NCBI GenBank assembly: GCA_015178975.1
Contig: WHVD01000079.1
Coordinates: 310,001 to 374,000, forward strand
Source of the DNA: Hysterangium stoloniferum
Lineage: Eukaryota; Basidiomycota; Agaricomycetes; Hysterangiales; Hysterangiaceae
Reading direction: 5' to 3'
Length of the DNA: 64,000 bases
Shown here: in pieces, positions 32,229-44,713 of the stretch
Layout: every line of letters begins with the position of its first letter
Position numbering within the stretch: position 1 is the stretch's first letter
Position numbers and translations under genes: made by a program
The notes under the pieces: model-generated
What the model was told of the DNA's origin: nothing
Databases searched by the model: none
The model's input: the letters and a program-made list of their open reading frames with translations, nothing else

Positions 32229-34540
32229 TCACCTTGCTGAGTTCGTCCCCTCTGAGCGTTTCCCTCCAGTATTGACCTCAGCACCATTTTTACACTTTCT
32301 CTCCCTTTCTTTAGGAGTACCATACTGTCTTCTCCATGGTTTAGAAATACCTTCTTCTTTAAGAGCATCCCTTAGTGCAAGGGTGAGCTCTGTTGTACCA
32401 TTTACTGCCATTGCCATTTTTTAGAAAGATCTCATTATCACGTCCACATCTATTCATGGAATTAAAATCAAAATAGTATGAGTCGAGTAAATAAAATTTT
32501 AACACACTTTAATATGTACTCTTCAGCTATTAGTTTACGAGCACGGTAGCTCATTGCAAAAGCCGGGTGAGTCTTCCATTCGGTCGGCCAATCCTTCAGA
32601 GGTTTGTGGAGACCCCGACTTTCATCTATATTTTCCCAATCATGTACAAATGTGAGCCATCACTCATGCCTTGGAATGCCTATTCGTGCAGCTGGGATGC
32701 ATAGCCCAGGAGGTGGAGATGCCAACAGTGATGATAATGGAAGTGGAATTGGCATCACATTGGTTGTGTTGGTGGTGTTGTTGTTGGATTGTATTCCAGT
32801 GTGTTCACCATGCCAGTGGGAGGCTGCTGCATCAGAAGTTGAATGGGAGAATCCAGCTTTAATTGTTTTCACCATAGATCTCTCCATAGAAGACCACAAC
32901 TCTTTCATTTCTAAGAGTGACACTGGGCAGATATCCTTATGCTCACCAAGGAATGACATGTTGACTTCACTTTGAATTGGTTGCAAAGCATCACCATGTC
33001 CCTCCTCAGAATAATGGAGCTCATCAAGTAAGTATCTTATTAGAGTATCTCACTTTACCAATATTAGCTCTTATTAATCTCTGTCTGAGGTTTAACAAAA
33101 CTTACATGTTCTCCCTCTGCCCATCCACCCCACCAACGGATTGTTGCTAGTGTCCAAGGTTTTCCGACTGGTGCTAGCATGAAGCGATATTGAGAGCCAC
33201 CCTGCCGGAAACAGTGAGTTGAAAGATGAGTGAGTGTGACATCAATGCCAGCCCCTGTACAAAACTCTTTAATCCATTTCTGGACCACATCATGAGACAT
33301 GGCAGATCCAGGTTGAACAATGCCATTGCTCCCTACAGATGGGAATAAAAAATCCTCAGACTGCAATATTTGGCCATAGACATGTGATTCGAGAAAACTA
33401 ATCCAGTTACGCATATGCTGATCCATATCAACAGATGGTAGTTTGGGCTGTGGATATATTTCATATATATGTCCTATGCACTTTGTGTGTCAATTTCTCA
33501 AAATATCTATGACTGTGTACATACCCCACAAATCCACCTCATTGTTGAGCTTACTCTGCCAGTTCTTCCTCTCAACAAGAGATAATTTCCAATGTGGTAT
33601 TCTAAATTCATCTTCCGTCACACATCCAAATGTGAGATGCTTCCACTTCAGCTTCACAGTTTCAAAATTCCTATTTTAGATGCCACAAAACCAGTTTACA
33701 ATGGTACACATACATATTAATATTGAAGAATTAATTGCATACCTGGTCCAGACAGTCCATGCAGTGGCAGATAATGCATGCCAACCCAGATACTTGTGCA
33801 ACATTTGCCATTCGTTCAAAGAAAGTTCAGTTGCATGACGCAGAGGAAAGGATACAGGAAAGACTCTTTCTGACCACTCAAAAATGTGCTCCATATAGCT
33901 CAAGCTCATGGCCCCCGAGTGTGTCCAAATTCCTTCTTCACCATGTTTTTTGCTTGCAGCGTGAATAGTGTCCATCACATCTGACGCAGTTGCTGGATTT
34001 CCAACTGCAGTATTAGAAGATTCATCCCACCTCCACAGCCCTCGATAAAGACCTTCACTGTCTCTGGAGAGGGAGAGGGATCAGCATTCTATTAGTGAGC
34101 AGTCTGGAAATAGCAAATGGTTAAGCTTACAAATTATCCCAATATTTCTTGAATGCAGCATGGGCACTATCTGCTGTTGACTTCCCCAGATTATTTTCGA
34201 AGCACTTCCAGCTAATAAAACTTGCCAGTGCCCATGGGGATGCTCGATTTGGTTTGATATCAAATGCGTGAGCCAAATCTGCCATAGTCCACTTCACCCC
34301 TTCCAGGCTGTTGGGACAACCTCTTGGATTCTCTAATGTGCTTTTCAATTTAGAGCCTTCCACCAATCCCTTCAACCATTCCTTTCCATGCCGGATATAT
34401 CCATCATAGCCATTAGAACTATTACTTGCCATACCATGCTTTCTTTTTGAGGCTTGTTTGAGTCGTTCAGTATTGGCCACAGAGCTGCCTTTGACATTTG
34501 TTCTACAGTACTTTTGTTGTGGTGTTGAGCAGCTAGTCAT
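32229..34540 (-). CDS. Crypton-type tyrosine recombinase (DNA transposon gene)
   Basis: Minus-strand multi-exon gene. Exons in order: 34540-34127 (GYDGYIRHGKEWLKGL, PNRASPWALASFISWKCF, an N-terminal helical domain); about 34060-33745 (MDTIHAASKKHGEEGIWTHS, MEHIFEWSERVFP); about 33660-33525 (NFETVKLKWKHLTFG, the zone of the first catalytic Arg); 33430-33105 (LTHLSTHCFRQGGSQYRF with the HxxR pair, then IRWWGGWAEGEHV); about 33045-32663, beginning DTLIRYLLDELH with a candidate nucleophile Tyr; then WLTFVHDWENIDESRGL and LKDWPTEWK near 32500-32655; and a basic tail to 32229. The R..HxxR..Y set marks a tyrosine recombinase. One in-frame TGA before WLTFVHDW may disable it or lie in a splice. The family integrates by recombination without DDE chemistry. 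Element ends were not found. Confidence 0.65.
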
Positions 34541-34790
34541 TGGGGAATGCTTCGATAAAAAATTTACTCAGAATATTTGAATGTGCAATTTAAAATTTAC
34601 TCCCGTGTACTGCATTGAGTAGTATTGTCAAATATATACATTGGGTAGACGACAAAAAAAAACAATGATATTTTAACCCACAGATGAACTTCCGATGCCC
34701 AAAAACCAACCTCACCATAAATTAAGAACTCTGTAAATCCTATAATCGGTACTAAAAATTGCAGTATGTATCCTTGCTTTGCCATAGGGG

Positions 34791-35096
34791 GTGTATCGAG
34801 GTTTGCATCTTGATTATCCTTTTCTGCTTCCAATAGGCATCAACCAGGATATTGTGTATTGGAGGTTTAACAGCACTCCACAGCAGAAATACAAACTGAC
34901 ACCGGGTTCATTTCGCGTACTTGACAAATTAGTAGCTGCATGGATGAGAAATTGGGTTAATGTACCATCAGTTGGGCCTAAATTTTATAGTGAACGCTAT
35001 TGTGAGTCATATCCCTGTTGTTCAATGTTGTCAATGCTAACAACACTGGAAAACAAGGGTCAATTCGCTGGCCCAGCGTCGAGTGCCATTGCATGA
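34791..35096 (+). other. unidentified open segment
   Basis: A plus-strand open segment of about 100 codons (GINQDIVYWRFNSTPQQKYK, FRVLDKLVAAWMRNWVNV). It looks protein-like but I recognise no domain. It lies between the Crypton-like gene and a copia remnant. Confidence 0.25.
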
Positions 35097-35533
35097 GTGG
35101 AAGGTGTGGCAACCACACAAAGGAAGGGACGTGAGGTCAAATCTAAACACTTGGGCGGGTAACTGATGGAGTGGTGATTGCTCGAGCTGTACATTATGTC
35201 ACAATGTGGAAGAAGAGAAGTGAGCAGGTAGATGATGTCGAGGCTGTGCACTGTGGAACACGCGGATTTGAGCTTGGAAGATCTAACTATCAGTTTCAGA
35301 GTCAATGCAATTATTTGGTTACCACATAGAAGGAGACGCCAATTAGGACTTGTGTGGGTCAGAACAAGTTTCATGGGCAGATGTAAGACAGCGCTATAAG
35401 GTAAAATATTGTGAACATACTGTACGATGGGCCTAATGAGCGAAGAAACCACAACCCTGGTAAGCAGACAACTAAGTTGCACTAGCCACAAAAACTCACA
35501 TGGATTTAAGCCGCTTATGGTATCGAAGTCTTC

Positions 35534-35950
35534 ATGGACATAGATTGGAGCTCGCAAGAGCATCAATATTCGACATCTAGTAATTTTTTCAACATGGATA
35601 GAGGCACAATTTCCTGGAATTTGAAAAAGAAACTTTTTGTTGCACTATTATTGACAGAGGTGAGATATATAGGTGCGACTCACGTTACGAAGGAATTTTT
35701 TTGCACACAGGCATTTAGAGCCGAAATCGCTTGCCCACCATTCGTCCTATCACTGCCAACTGCGATCGCCAATCCATGATTCCGATTATCAAGACTGGTG
35801 AATTTCACACTTGCATGAAGCACATTGAATGGGGAACCCCATGCGGAGAAAACGAGATGGCAAAGTATATGAATAGCTTTTACTCAACAGTGGGATGGCA
35901 AAACAGAACCGTCCATAGCTGTGCAACTTGAATGTCCCATGGACACGAAG
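35534..35950 (+). mobile_element. copia RNase H remnant
   Basis: Peptides in several frames match the end of copia pol: SSQEHQYSTSSNFFNMD, TEVRYIGATHVTKEFF and CDRQSMIPIIKTGEFH, the last two standing for the usual TEAEYIA.. and CDNQS..I segments. No LTR is attached. Old and broken. Confidence 0.6.
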
Positions 35951-36240
35951 GTAAAAATGCACTCAGAGGTGAGGGTAAGATGTCGGTGCAGAGTGACACA
36001 CAAAGTATTCGCTAAGCTCTCCAGTGTGGTGCATCAAATGTGTACATTTGGCATGTGTCTATTTCTTCTATCATGGTGATGAATTTTTCGGGATACCCAC
36101 TTGTAGAGGGCTTTGACTGGAAAAATGTGAGCGTGAAATGACTTACACTTATAAATTAATGTTTGTGCTCACAGTTGTTATCAGTGTTGCCGGTTTCGAC
36201 TGTGGCCCATTGAACATGTTATCATTTATCTGCATACATG

Positions 36241-36565
36241 GACCCAAGGCAACGACTCAGGCATCGCATCATAAGTCGACCCAAGGCAACGACTCGGGCA
36301 TTGCATTGTAAGTCGCCATGTCATCTATATCTTGATATCTATCGGGAGACTGAGGACCTCTTGGTGGTTTTTTGTGTGTGACTTCTATAATGTATCCCCT
36401 CCAACGGAAAAACTCATTGACTCTGTAGCTTGGCACATAGTCGATATGCGGATTTTCGTGCTCTAGGACATCCTGGAAGACCTTCCATTTCTTCTCTGAG
36501 GAGCGACATTCAATGAAGAAATCCCTCAGCATATTCCAGATCTTCTCTTTAATCTACAATGACAA
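36241..36565 (-). pseudogene. possible BCS1-like AAA ATPase N-terminal fragment
   Basis: A minus-strand exon-like segment starts after an acceptor (TCATTGTAG) with IKEKIWNMLRDFFIECRSS and continues HIDYVPSYRVNEFFRWRGY then IIEVTHKKPPRG. The order YVPSY..FRWRGYxIEV recalls the N-terminal domain of mitochondrial BCS1-like proteins. No Walker A or B motif is nearby, so only a fragment would be present. A 36-bp direct duplication (GACCCAAGGCAACGACTC) covers its end at 36243-36312. It could also be an unrelated fungal gene. Confidence 0.35.
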
Positions 36566-36575
36566 ACAAGTAAAC

Positions 36576-38576
36576 TCCCCCGTCTTCGAGTTGGGACCGA
36601 TCTTACAAGATATGACACTAGCTAGTCATATGTCAGATTTTCGGCTTCAAATGTTCCCGAGACACTGCAACCTAGTATAACAATATAAATATGAAACTCA
36701 GCAATGCTCACAGAGTTGAAATCAAGATTTGAAATAGAGTTTCGTCCAACATTGCGCTGCTTTGAGAGACCTAAGAACAAGGGCCTACATTAGTAGATTG
36801 ATGAAGGGTACAAAGATGTGCACCTACTGGTTTTGCAAAAGAGACACATACTCTTAGCATCCCGTTCTCCATGCTGTTATCTGTCCTTTTCAACTCAATA
36901 GTATCGATCTTCGCTGAGAAGAGCTGGGAAACCAATGAAGCAGACACAATTACATGCCAAAGTGAAGAGGTAAAAAGTTGAAAGAGATGTCGAAGGATGG
37001 CGGATATGATCAGACGTGATGAGTATGCTGAAGCATGGACAGACACGAATACATACCAAACCTAAACAAATGGGCTCATGTGTGCAGTGTCTTCATGCTC
37101 AACACTTCCCCTCACCGCTCTACTCCTCCTGTTACGTAGGTTCCTCCCGTAAGCCTAGAAGGCAACTGCAAAACAGTGAGCTAAAACAAAGCTCCTAGTT
37201 GAAGTTGCTTACATAATCAAACATACTTTTCATTCATAGGCTCGAGTGTAGTTTACTCAATTACCTTTTCGCACTGAAGGGAATAATATATTTTTTGTTA
37301 TAATGGTATATAATTAATAATAGGACATTATGGAGTTGGCAAGTGTGTTGGTTTCATAACAAACCACATGATAGTCACTTTCACCCATAATATAATTGCA
37401 AGACCCGTCATCCAGCAGCCCTGAATGCAATAAAACCCACTGAAAAAGTTCTGTTGTATGTGAAGAGAATGAATAACAGTCAATATAAGCTACACATAAT
37501 TTTTTAGGTTGGATTTTAAACATAAGTCGCAATTAAGTGACCTACAAGGCCTAATTAAGTTAACTGAGCTTAATTTTAAGGCAAATTTTAACGAATTTTA
37601 ACGAATTTTAAGGGCTCGCATCAACAAACCAGGCGATTTTATAGTACAAAGATGGCTGCTAGACCTTTTCTTTACTATTAAAAAGCCAACTATCCATTTT
37701 CTATAATATTTGAAGTGCAATACAGGCCCAACATACCAAATAAGTTTCATTGAATGGTCTATTGCCTTAAGTGCATGTCAAAGAATATAAGCTGACCCAT
37801 TTCATATGACTATATGTATGATGATAAATGCTACATGAAAGATGAATTAAATTCAAAATTATTTCCAGTGAAACTGGTGATGTAGTCAACTATGAGTCTC
37901 ATCCATTGTAAGATTTGAATAAATTTAAGAACCATCTAAGAACAGTGGCCTCTGTATGAATTTAATTCTACAAGAGAAATGGCTGCTGAGGATTAAATCT
38001 TTACATTTCTAGGCTTTGCATTCAACTCGGAATGAGATTGGGAAACTGTCGCAAAGTAGTTTAGGCAGATGATCTATCTGATCACTAATTTTTACTTTCT
38101 ATGCATTAAAAAATTACAGTGCTGATTTTGTCAAAATGATCTAAAAGAAATTCAAGAGAATGATTGTGCCATCTTAAATAAATCTATTCATTCATTCAAT
38201 TTTTTTTTGTTCGGTGAAAAACGAGCATGACCCAATGGTGTTTAGGACACGACGAAGGAGTTAGAGTGGGCGTTTGAGTGCGTTCCTGGCAGCATCCGAG
38301 GAATGATCCTACACTATCCTGCACTATCCCAATTTTAAGCGATTAGCAAATTTTAACACCAAAAGGCTTAAAATATCGGAGTTAAGGGGACTTAAAAAAT
38401 ATGAGGATTATTCAGTAAAATTTTGTATATTCAATAAAGTGTGACCATCCTCCTTAGTAGAATACAAGACAATAATTCTTACTAAAAGATTCAATGACAG
38501 ACAGATGAGTGGAATGGAAGGAAAGTGGGGTATGAGTATGAAAGAGAATACAAAAAATGGGGAGCTAGAATCTGCA
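36576..38576. other. gene-poor stretch
   Basis: No recognisable gene. AT-rich tracts with repeated AATTTTAACGAATTTTAA near 37580-37615 and related AAATTTTAACACC blocks near 38340-38360 hint at the two ends of an unidentified non-coding element, but I could not define termini. Confidence 0.3.
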
Positions 38577-39315
38577 GAAGTTGTTAGGACCAGAAATCCC
38601 ACTGGGCTCTGGACCCCATCCTACATGCACCCAACTTTCTATAACAGGTTACAGTTAACTGGAAAACCTGCCAGGACCTGGACATCAAACCTGTCTATGC
38701 CTGACCCTCTGTGTCTGTGATGTATCCTGTTATGATGGGAAAACCTGCCGGACTCCGGGCACTACCCTATATGCACCTGCACACTTTACACACCAGTTAT
38801 CAGTTTACTGGAATATCCACCGGAACCTGGATGTGAGACCTGTCCATGCCTGACCTTCATTATCTCATGTACCAGTCACTGGAATACCTGCCCAGACCCT
38901 GTGCACATCATCCCTGTCTATCCCTGACCCTGTCCCATGCATCAGTCACCAGACTCTGCCCAGCAAACCGTCTGTGCTCTAACTGAGCCCTGTTCCCATT
39001 ATGGTCAAATGACCCATCACATTTCAGACTCCACTCTGCTCCATTCCATTCCTAACACCAACTTTGGTGTTTACTTATCTCATTTCATGATTGCTTGTTT
39101 GGATCTCATTATTACCGGATTTGTTATTGCATACATTCTACAGTCTATATAAACTAGCTAATGTTGTACATACAATCTGGTCAGAAAATCAACTAATTTT
39201 TCAGACTAAATCCTTCCCCAGTTACTTTACATACCCACTCCATCTCCATCTCACAATGCTCGACCTTGTCGGAGCCTGTGGGCTTTCCGATAGGTCCTTC
39301 AACATCAACCTCTGA

Positions 39316-39647
39316 CCTATCAACCTCTGACCTCCAACCTATCAACCTCCAACCTATCAACCTATCAACCTATCAACCTCCAACCTATCAACCTCCAACC
39401 TATCAACCTCCAACCTATCAACCTCCAACCTATCAACCTCCAACCTATCAACCTCCAACCTATCAACCTCCAACCTATCAACCTCCAACCTATCAACCTC
39501 CAACCTATCAACCTCCAACCTATCAACCTCCAACCTATCAACCTCCAACTTATCAACCTCCAACCTATCAACCTCCAACCTATCAACCTCCAACCTATCA
39601 ACCTCCAACTTATCAACCTCCAACCTATCAACCTCCAACCTATCATC
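39316..39647. repeat. 15-bp minisatellite inside an LTR, about 20 copies
   Basis: Head-to-tail copies of AACCTCCAACCTATC, nearly perfect. Other family-A LTRs have only a few diverged units (GTCGTGGGTCGAGG and alike) at the same place, so this is a local expansion. Open on both strands as (QPPTY)n, (LEVDR)n and (WRLIG)n, which are artefacts. Confidence 0.85.
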
Positions 39648-40312
39648 AATGCCTGGACTCCCTGGGTTTCCCATCCACCCATCTGAAGTTGGACACAATG
39701 ATCTTGCAAGGGGGCTGTTAAGTTCCAGAACAAAGGATCAGTTCTGAGGAAGTCCCACAGAGTGTTTCCAGTGAACACACTTTCTGGGAATGTCCCATGG
39801 AGTCCCCAGGTAATTAGTCTGGGGAAGTTTCCAGGGATATTAGTACAAGGAATGTGGTATCAGAATAATTACCAGAGAGTACTACTAAGATGGACTTGGC
39901 TTCAGCTTATGTGCTGCACCCTCATACACTCATTCAGGTGTCCATATTTCAAGCTGACAGAATGCATACAGGAAGATGTAGATTCCAGAGTTCCTGTGGG
40001 AGTTCCAGGAATCAAGCATGCAGACAGACAAGAGGACTAGAGACTGGATCAGGATGTACATATTCAGGGTGTAACTTGTTCAAGGGTGTAACTTGTTTGA
40101 GAGTGTAACTTGTTCAAGAGTGTAACTGTAATGTATTCAGGGGTTTCTCTTAGATAGCTCAATATATGCTATAGTGTCACAGAGCTTCAACAATAAAACA
40201 AGCAAAGGTCCAGTAATTTAAATACTGATAGATCATTGAGCTGCACTATTAAGCTTAAACAACTCAAATCAATGCTTATTTTGATTATTGAAAGGTTCAA
40301 TAGAACAATATA

Positions 40313-41901
40313 CAGTGGGTCAAAAAACTGCCCCAATGTTTGTGTATTTTAGAAAGATTGATATTGTGTGAAAGAATGACATCAGCAGAAATTCTGAATA
40401 ATTCACATGATATACTAGAACATGTTGGCTATCTACCAACTTAAGAAATCATGTGATTCCAATCAAAACTCATTGCTCAATAAATCAAACAAAATAATCA
40501 CTCATTGGGGCAGTTTTTTGACCCTCTATTATTTTACAATCTAATACTTTGTATGACCCCCCTTTGCCTTTAAAACTGCCTGTATCCTCCAGGCATGCTT
40601 TCTATTAGCTTCTGGCATGTCTCTGGTGGTATTTCAGTCCACTCCTTTGCCATGTACTCCTTTGGGTGGTATGTCATATTGTTGGAGTTTGGCCTTGAGG
40701 TGTTGCCAGAGGTGTTCAATGGGATTTAGATCAGGTGATTGGGCAGGCCACTTCATGGGAATGATGTTATTGTCAGAAAACCACTGGTCTGCCTTTTTTG
40801 AGGTATGTTTTGGATCATTGTCCTGTTGGAAGTACCACTTATCCTCAGCCATCTCCAAACTTTCAATGCTCTCCTCCACTCCCTCCTCCAAAATCTCACA
40901 ATACTGCACTGCATCCATGTTCCCCTGCACCTCTATCAGCTTCCCCACCCCATTCCAGCCCATGCACCCCCAAACCATCAAGTTATTCCCCCCTCCATGT
41001 TTGACAGTTGGTGTGGTGGTCCCGTCTGATACTGGTTCCCCTTGTTGCTTCAAAACATATACCTTCCCATCTGACCCAATCATATTGATTTTTGTCTCAT
41101 CAGTCCACAACACCCTCTTCCACTACTCCATAGTCCAATTTTCATGGTATTGGGCAAACTTTAGCCATTGCTGACAATGAGACCCCTTGAGCATAGGGAC
41201 TTTCTTCTTTGTTGCTGACCTAAAGCCAGCTTCCTTCAACACATTCCTAACAGTCTGAGGAGTGACAGAGGTAGATCTGATGGAATTTATGAATTGGGTG
41301 GCTTGGACAGCATTGTCAAGCTTCCCAGAGCTGATTTGATGGATAATTGACTGTTTATCATAAGGGGAAAGCTTGGAAGGATGGCCACCAGGATGATTTT
41401 CCTTATCCCCCTCTACCTCCCTACTGATCCTGCCAATAGTACCCTTCCCCAGGCCAGTCCTAGCTTGAATTTGATGATGGGAATACCCCTCATTGAGGAG
41501 AGAAATAACAGAAGAATGCTTTTCAGCAGAGATGGATTTCATAGTGGTGGTAAGGAGTCAAGGAGATGAATGGACAAAGTTCAACACGCCAAATTGATAC
41601 AAATAAGGTCACATGACATGTTGATGATTCACATGACCCACTCCTACCTTATACTGGTGTGTAACATTGAAAATCAGAGAAAATAATAGAGGGTCAAAAA
41701 ACTGCCCCAATGAGTGATTATTTTGTTTGATTTATTGAGCAATGAGTTTTGATTGGAATCACATGATTTCTTAAGTTGTAGATAGCCAACATGCTCTAGT
41801 ATATCATGTGAATTATTCAGAATTTTTGCTGATGACATTCCTTCACACAATATCAATCTTTCTAAAATGCACAAACATTGGGGCAGTTTTTTGACCCACT
41901 G
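40313..41901 (-). mobile_element. Tc1 element with 214-bp TIRs, nearly intact
   Basis: The ends CAGTGGGTCAAAAAACTGCC are inverted and each is bordered by TA (40311-40312, 41902-41903). The repeats 40313-40526 and 41689-41901 are almost identical. Each repeat carries the end signal twice, once at the tip and once reversed at its inner edge. The 1.59-kb element encodes one transposase on the minus strand. It sits in a family-E LTR, and the uninterrupted relative at 28880-28910 shows the empty site. Confidence 0.85.
40570..41542 (-). pseudogene. Tc1 transposase (DD34E), about 324 codons
   Basis: N-terminal helix-turn-helix region from 41542 (SISAEKHSSVISLLNEGYSH, RTGLGKGTIGRISREV), a second HTH with VTPQTVRNVLKEAGF, then the catalytic core: VLWTDETKINMIG (Asp 1), WYFQQDNDPKHTS (Asp 2) and SPDLNPIEHLWQHL (Glu, 34 residues on). 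The C-terminal end KEWTEIPPETCQKLIESMP runs to the stop at 40570. Two lesions are visible: one TAG between the N-terminal domain and the core at about 41122, and one extra base in an A run near 40655. Otherwise full length, so the death was recent. Acts by cut-and-paste at TA sites. Confidence 0.8.
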
Positions 41902-43067
41902 TATGTATGACTCTTTTAGCAAATAAAAGAGCTATTCCTTGAGAATAGGGGCTAGAAGCTGAATATATATGCAGTAACTTAGCAGAGACTTGATATAAAG
42001 CTTCGGATTCTTGTATGCTTATTTGTAACTATTAATAGTTATTTAACAAGGTGTTAAATAATTTATTAATAGAGAAAATAATGTGTGTTGGATTATTTGA
42101 GTGCTTGTACTTGATTAATTCAATAAACTTAGGACTGGGCCTTGAATAATCTAGTATTGGCAGGGAATTTCAGTAAGGATACTTAGATACTTATTAGGTT
42201 TATTATGTAATTAATAAGCCTAAAGGGTAGCTGTGAGGCTGGGGGAACTTAGATGATTAGCTAAGTTCAAGAGTTGCTGACAAAGATTGTTAGGATACAC
42301 ACACAGGGCGGGTCTCCGGAGAAACCCATGGGATATCCGGTAGGACTTGGCTTCAGCTTATAGGCTGCACCCTCGCTAGATCATGTTGTCCAATTTTGAA
42401 CAGGCAGACAGGAATCCCGGTGAGTCCGGGCAGGGTTCGTGGGTCATAGGTCGTAGGTCAGAGGTCATGGGTCGTGAGTCGAGATAGTTGAGAGAGGTAG
42501 ATGCACTGGAGCCCATGGGCTCTGACTAGTGAGAGCGATGTGAATCAAGCAAGGGTTTAGAGTGGAAAATGGATTAGATTACTGGGGGGAATCTAAGCTA
42601 ATTTTCTGACTGGATTGTATGTACAACATCTGCCAGTTTAAATAGACCGTGGAGTAAATGTCATACCGAATCCAGTAATAATGAAACAAAGCAAGCAAAA
42701 CATAAAACGGGAATAGTAAACACCAAATTGGTGTTAGGAACGGGACGGAACGGAGCGGAGTCCAAATAGTGACAAATCATGAACCATAACGGGAAATGGA
42801 GTGGGAGCCGAGTCCGAATTGTGACAGGTCATTTGACTAAAATGGGAACGGGGCTCTGTTAGAGAGGTGATGGGTTTTACTGAGCAGGGTCCGGTGACTG
42901 ATTCGTGGGATGAAGATGGACATAGACAGAGATGGAGTCCGGGGGAAGTCCAGTGAGTGATGTGTTGTAATGAGGTCGAACGTAACAAGTCTTGACATAC
43001 GGAGTCCGGGCGGAAAATCCTATAAACAGACATTTGGTGTGTGTAGGGCGTGGTGGCGTACAGGTTA

Positions 43068-43776
43068 TGTTAGGGCAACACTAACAAGGGTACCAAACAC
43101 AAGATAAAACACAGAGATATGAAATGAAGAGGAGACAGCTCAATGACAGGGGAGATCACACTTGTTTTTAGTGGGATTCCTAAGAGATTGAAACTAAAGA
43201 TCAACTATGTACATGCCCCTATTTATACTATTTATTTAATATTTTGCATTGATGAAAAATCTAAGAAGAATACTAAAAACGTCATGTATGCACCTTACAT
43301 TGCATAGCTGCACTTCGGCGCTTATGTAATCCCGTGCGGCACTGTGTAGGTCTGCACGGCACTTCGGCGTTTGCGTAGGCTCCGACTGTTGTTGCAGTGA
43401 CGGTGCACAAGGACGCCTCCATGGACACACAGTGCTTCGCACTGTGTGTCTGTCGGGGCGTAGGCGGCGCCGTCAGCGTTATGTCGGCACCGTCGTTTAC
43501 GCCGTGCCGCCATTACGTCGCATCGCGGTGCTATTGCGCCGCATTGCCGTGTTGCTGTGCGGCCGCCTCTGTATGACCATCGGGTCTTGGGTGGCAGTGT
43601 CGACCTTATGTCGACGCCGTCGCTGTGTTACTGCACCGCGCTGCTTTTCGTGCGGGCGGCAACGTGATTACGTAATCGCTCTCGTACCATGCTTGTATTG
43701 CTACATGTAGATTTAGTTAAAATAAACTAAAATCAAAAATAAATGGCAAAAATATATATTATATATTGCCCTGACA
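43068..43776 (-). repeat. 3' LTR of the Ty3 element
   Basis: 709 bp with a CpG-rich middle (about 43310-43690). It contains a perfect 11-bp-arm hairpin at 43424-43450 (GACACACAGTG/CACTGTGTGTC). TSD ggtta lies just outside. Confidence 0.85.
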
Positions 43777-44173
43777 TCACCCCCTCTTTAAGGAGTGGCA
43801 TCCCGACACTCCAACATGTGTCCCTAACCCTAACATCATCCACTCAGATATCCATATATGTATGAGAAAGCACAGGTGAAAACAAACATCTACAATGACA
43901 TACAATAATGATGCAATATGGTGTGAGGCACATCTGAGACATTGTAGTAAGAATGTTTGTAATGCTGTGACTAATAAAGGGGGAGGCTGCACTGAACCAC
44001 ATGGTGAAGGACAAACAAGGATGAGATGGAATGATATGAACGATAGAAGTGATGGCCTCAAATGCTATGCTTGATTTAGAAATCCTAACAATACTCCTCT
44101 TTAGGACCAAGATTGGACGTGCTTGGACCCTGATCTTGCAGTATAAGGAGTGCAACTCATACCTATACTGAAT

Positions 44174-44713
44174 TCATAAGCAGAGCACACTCCTCAACCA
44201 CGCAAGGAACACAAATCGATGACGACCTGGACAGGGCTCTATGTGACTTCCTTTAGGGACCGGTGTGATATACACATTTGGTCCTCTGTGATCTCCTATC
44301 AGAGTGAACCTTGCATCGTAAAAGAATTCCTGTGATGGTGGGGGGTGTTGTCGATAGATTACACTATCGAATCGATATTGGAGGAATTCGGAGGTGCCAT
44401 CGTTCTGGTGTATAAGAATGAAGACAGGATCGTCTGGAGCATATGGGAGTCGAAGGCCTATTTGATGGAGATAACGACGATATTCCTTGGATTCGTATGA
44501 GGGGAGTGATTGGAGTGGTTTGGGTTTGGGTATGAATTCTGAGCGTAGTGAGAAGGTCGAGGGCATTGGTTTAAGTTCAATAAAAGAGGGAGGAGTTGAC
44601 TTTGAGTAGTGATCAAGGGTCACTTTAGAGGATGAAGAAGTATTGAACATAGTGGAATATTCATACGTCTGATTGAACTGATTGGGTTGTGTAAAAGTTG
44701 TCTCGAGTGCCAA
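44174..44713 (-). CDS. extra ORF of the Ty3 element, unknown function
   Basis: An open segment of 179 codons between the chromodomain and the 3' LTR, in the same orientation as gag-pol. It contains KVTLDHYSKSTPPSFIEL, LPYAPDDPVFILIHQNDG and FFYDARFTLIGDHRGPNVYI. No transmembrane span, zinc motif or fold that I recognise. Tf/sushi-like elements usually end after the chromodomain, so this is an addition, either an accessory gene or captured host sequence. Whether it starts at this position is unsure. Confidence 0.45.
   Translation of the reverse strand: MALETTFTQPNQFNQTYEYSTMFNTSSSSKVTLDHYSKSTPPSFIELKPMPSTFSLRSEFIPKPKPLQSLPSYESKEYRRYLHQIGLRLPYAPDDPVFILIHQNDGTSEFLQYRFDSVIYRQHPPPSQEFFYDARFTLIGDHRGPNVYITPVPKGSHIEPCPGRHRFVFLAWLRSVLCL

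Noticed and set aside
35060-35566. 168-codon ORF on the minus strand
   Set aside because: No domain, Leu/Ser-rich composition, and it runs antisense to a copia remnant.
20246-39647. CRISPR-like regular repeats
   Set aside because: Head-to-tail arrays with no unique spacers, in a eukaryotic genome.
39266-39778. ORFs with QPPTY, LEVDR or WRLIG repeats on both strands
   Set aside because: Produced by the 15-bp minisatellite in an LTR; no start context or family.
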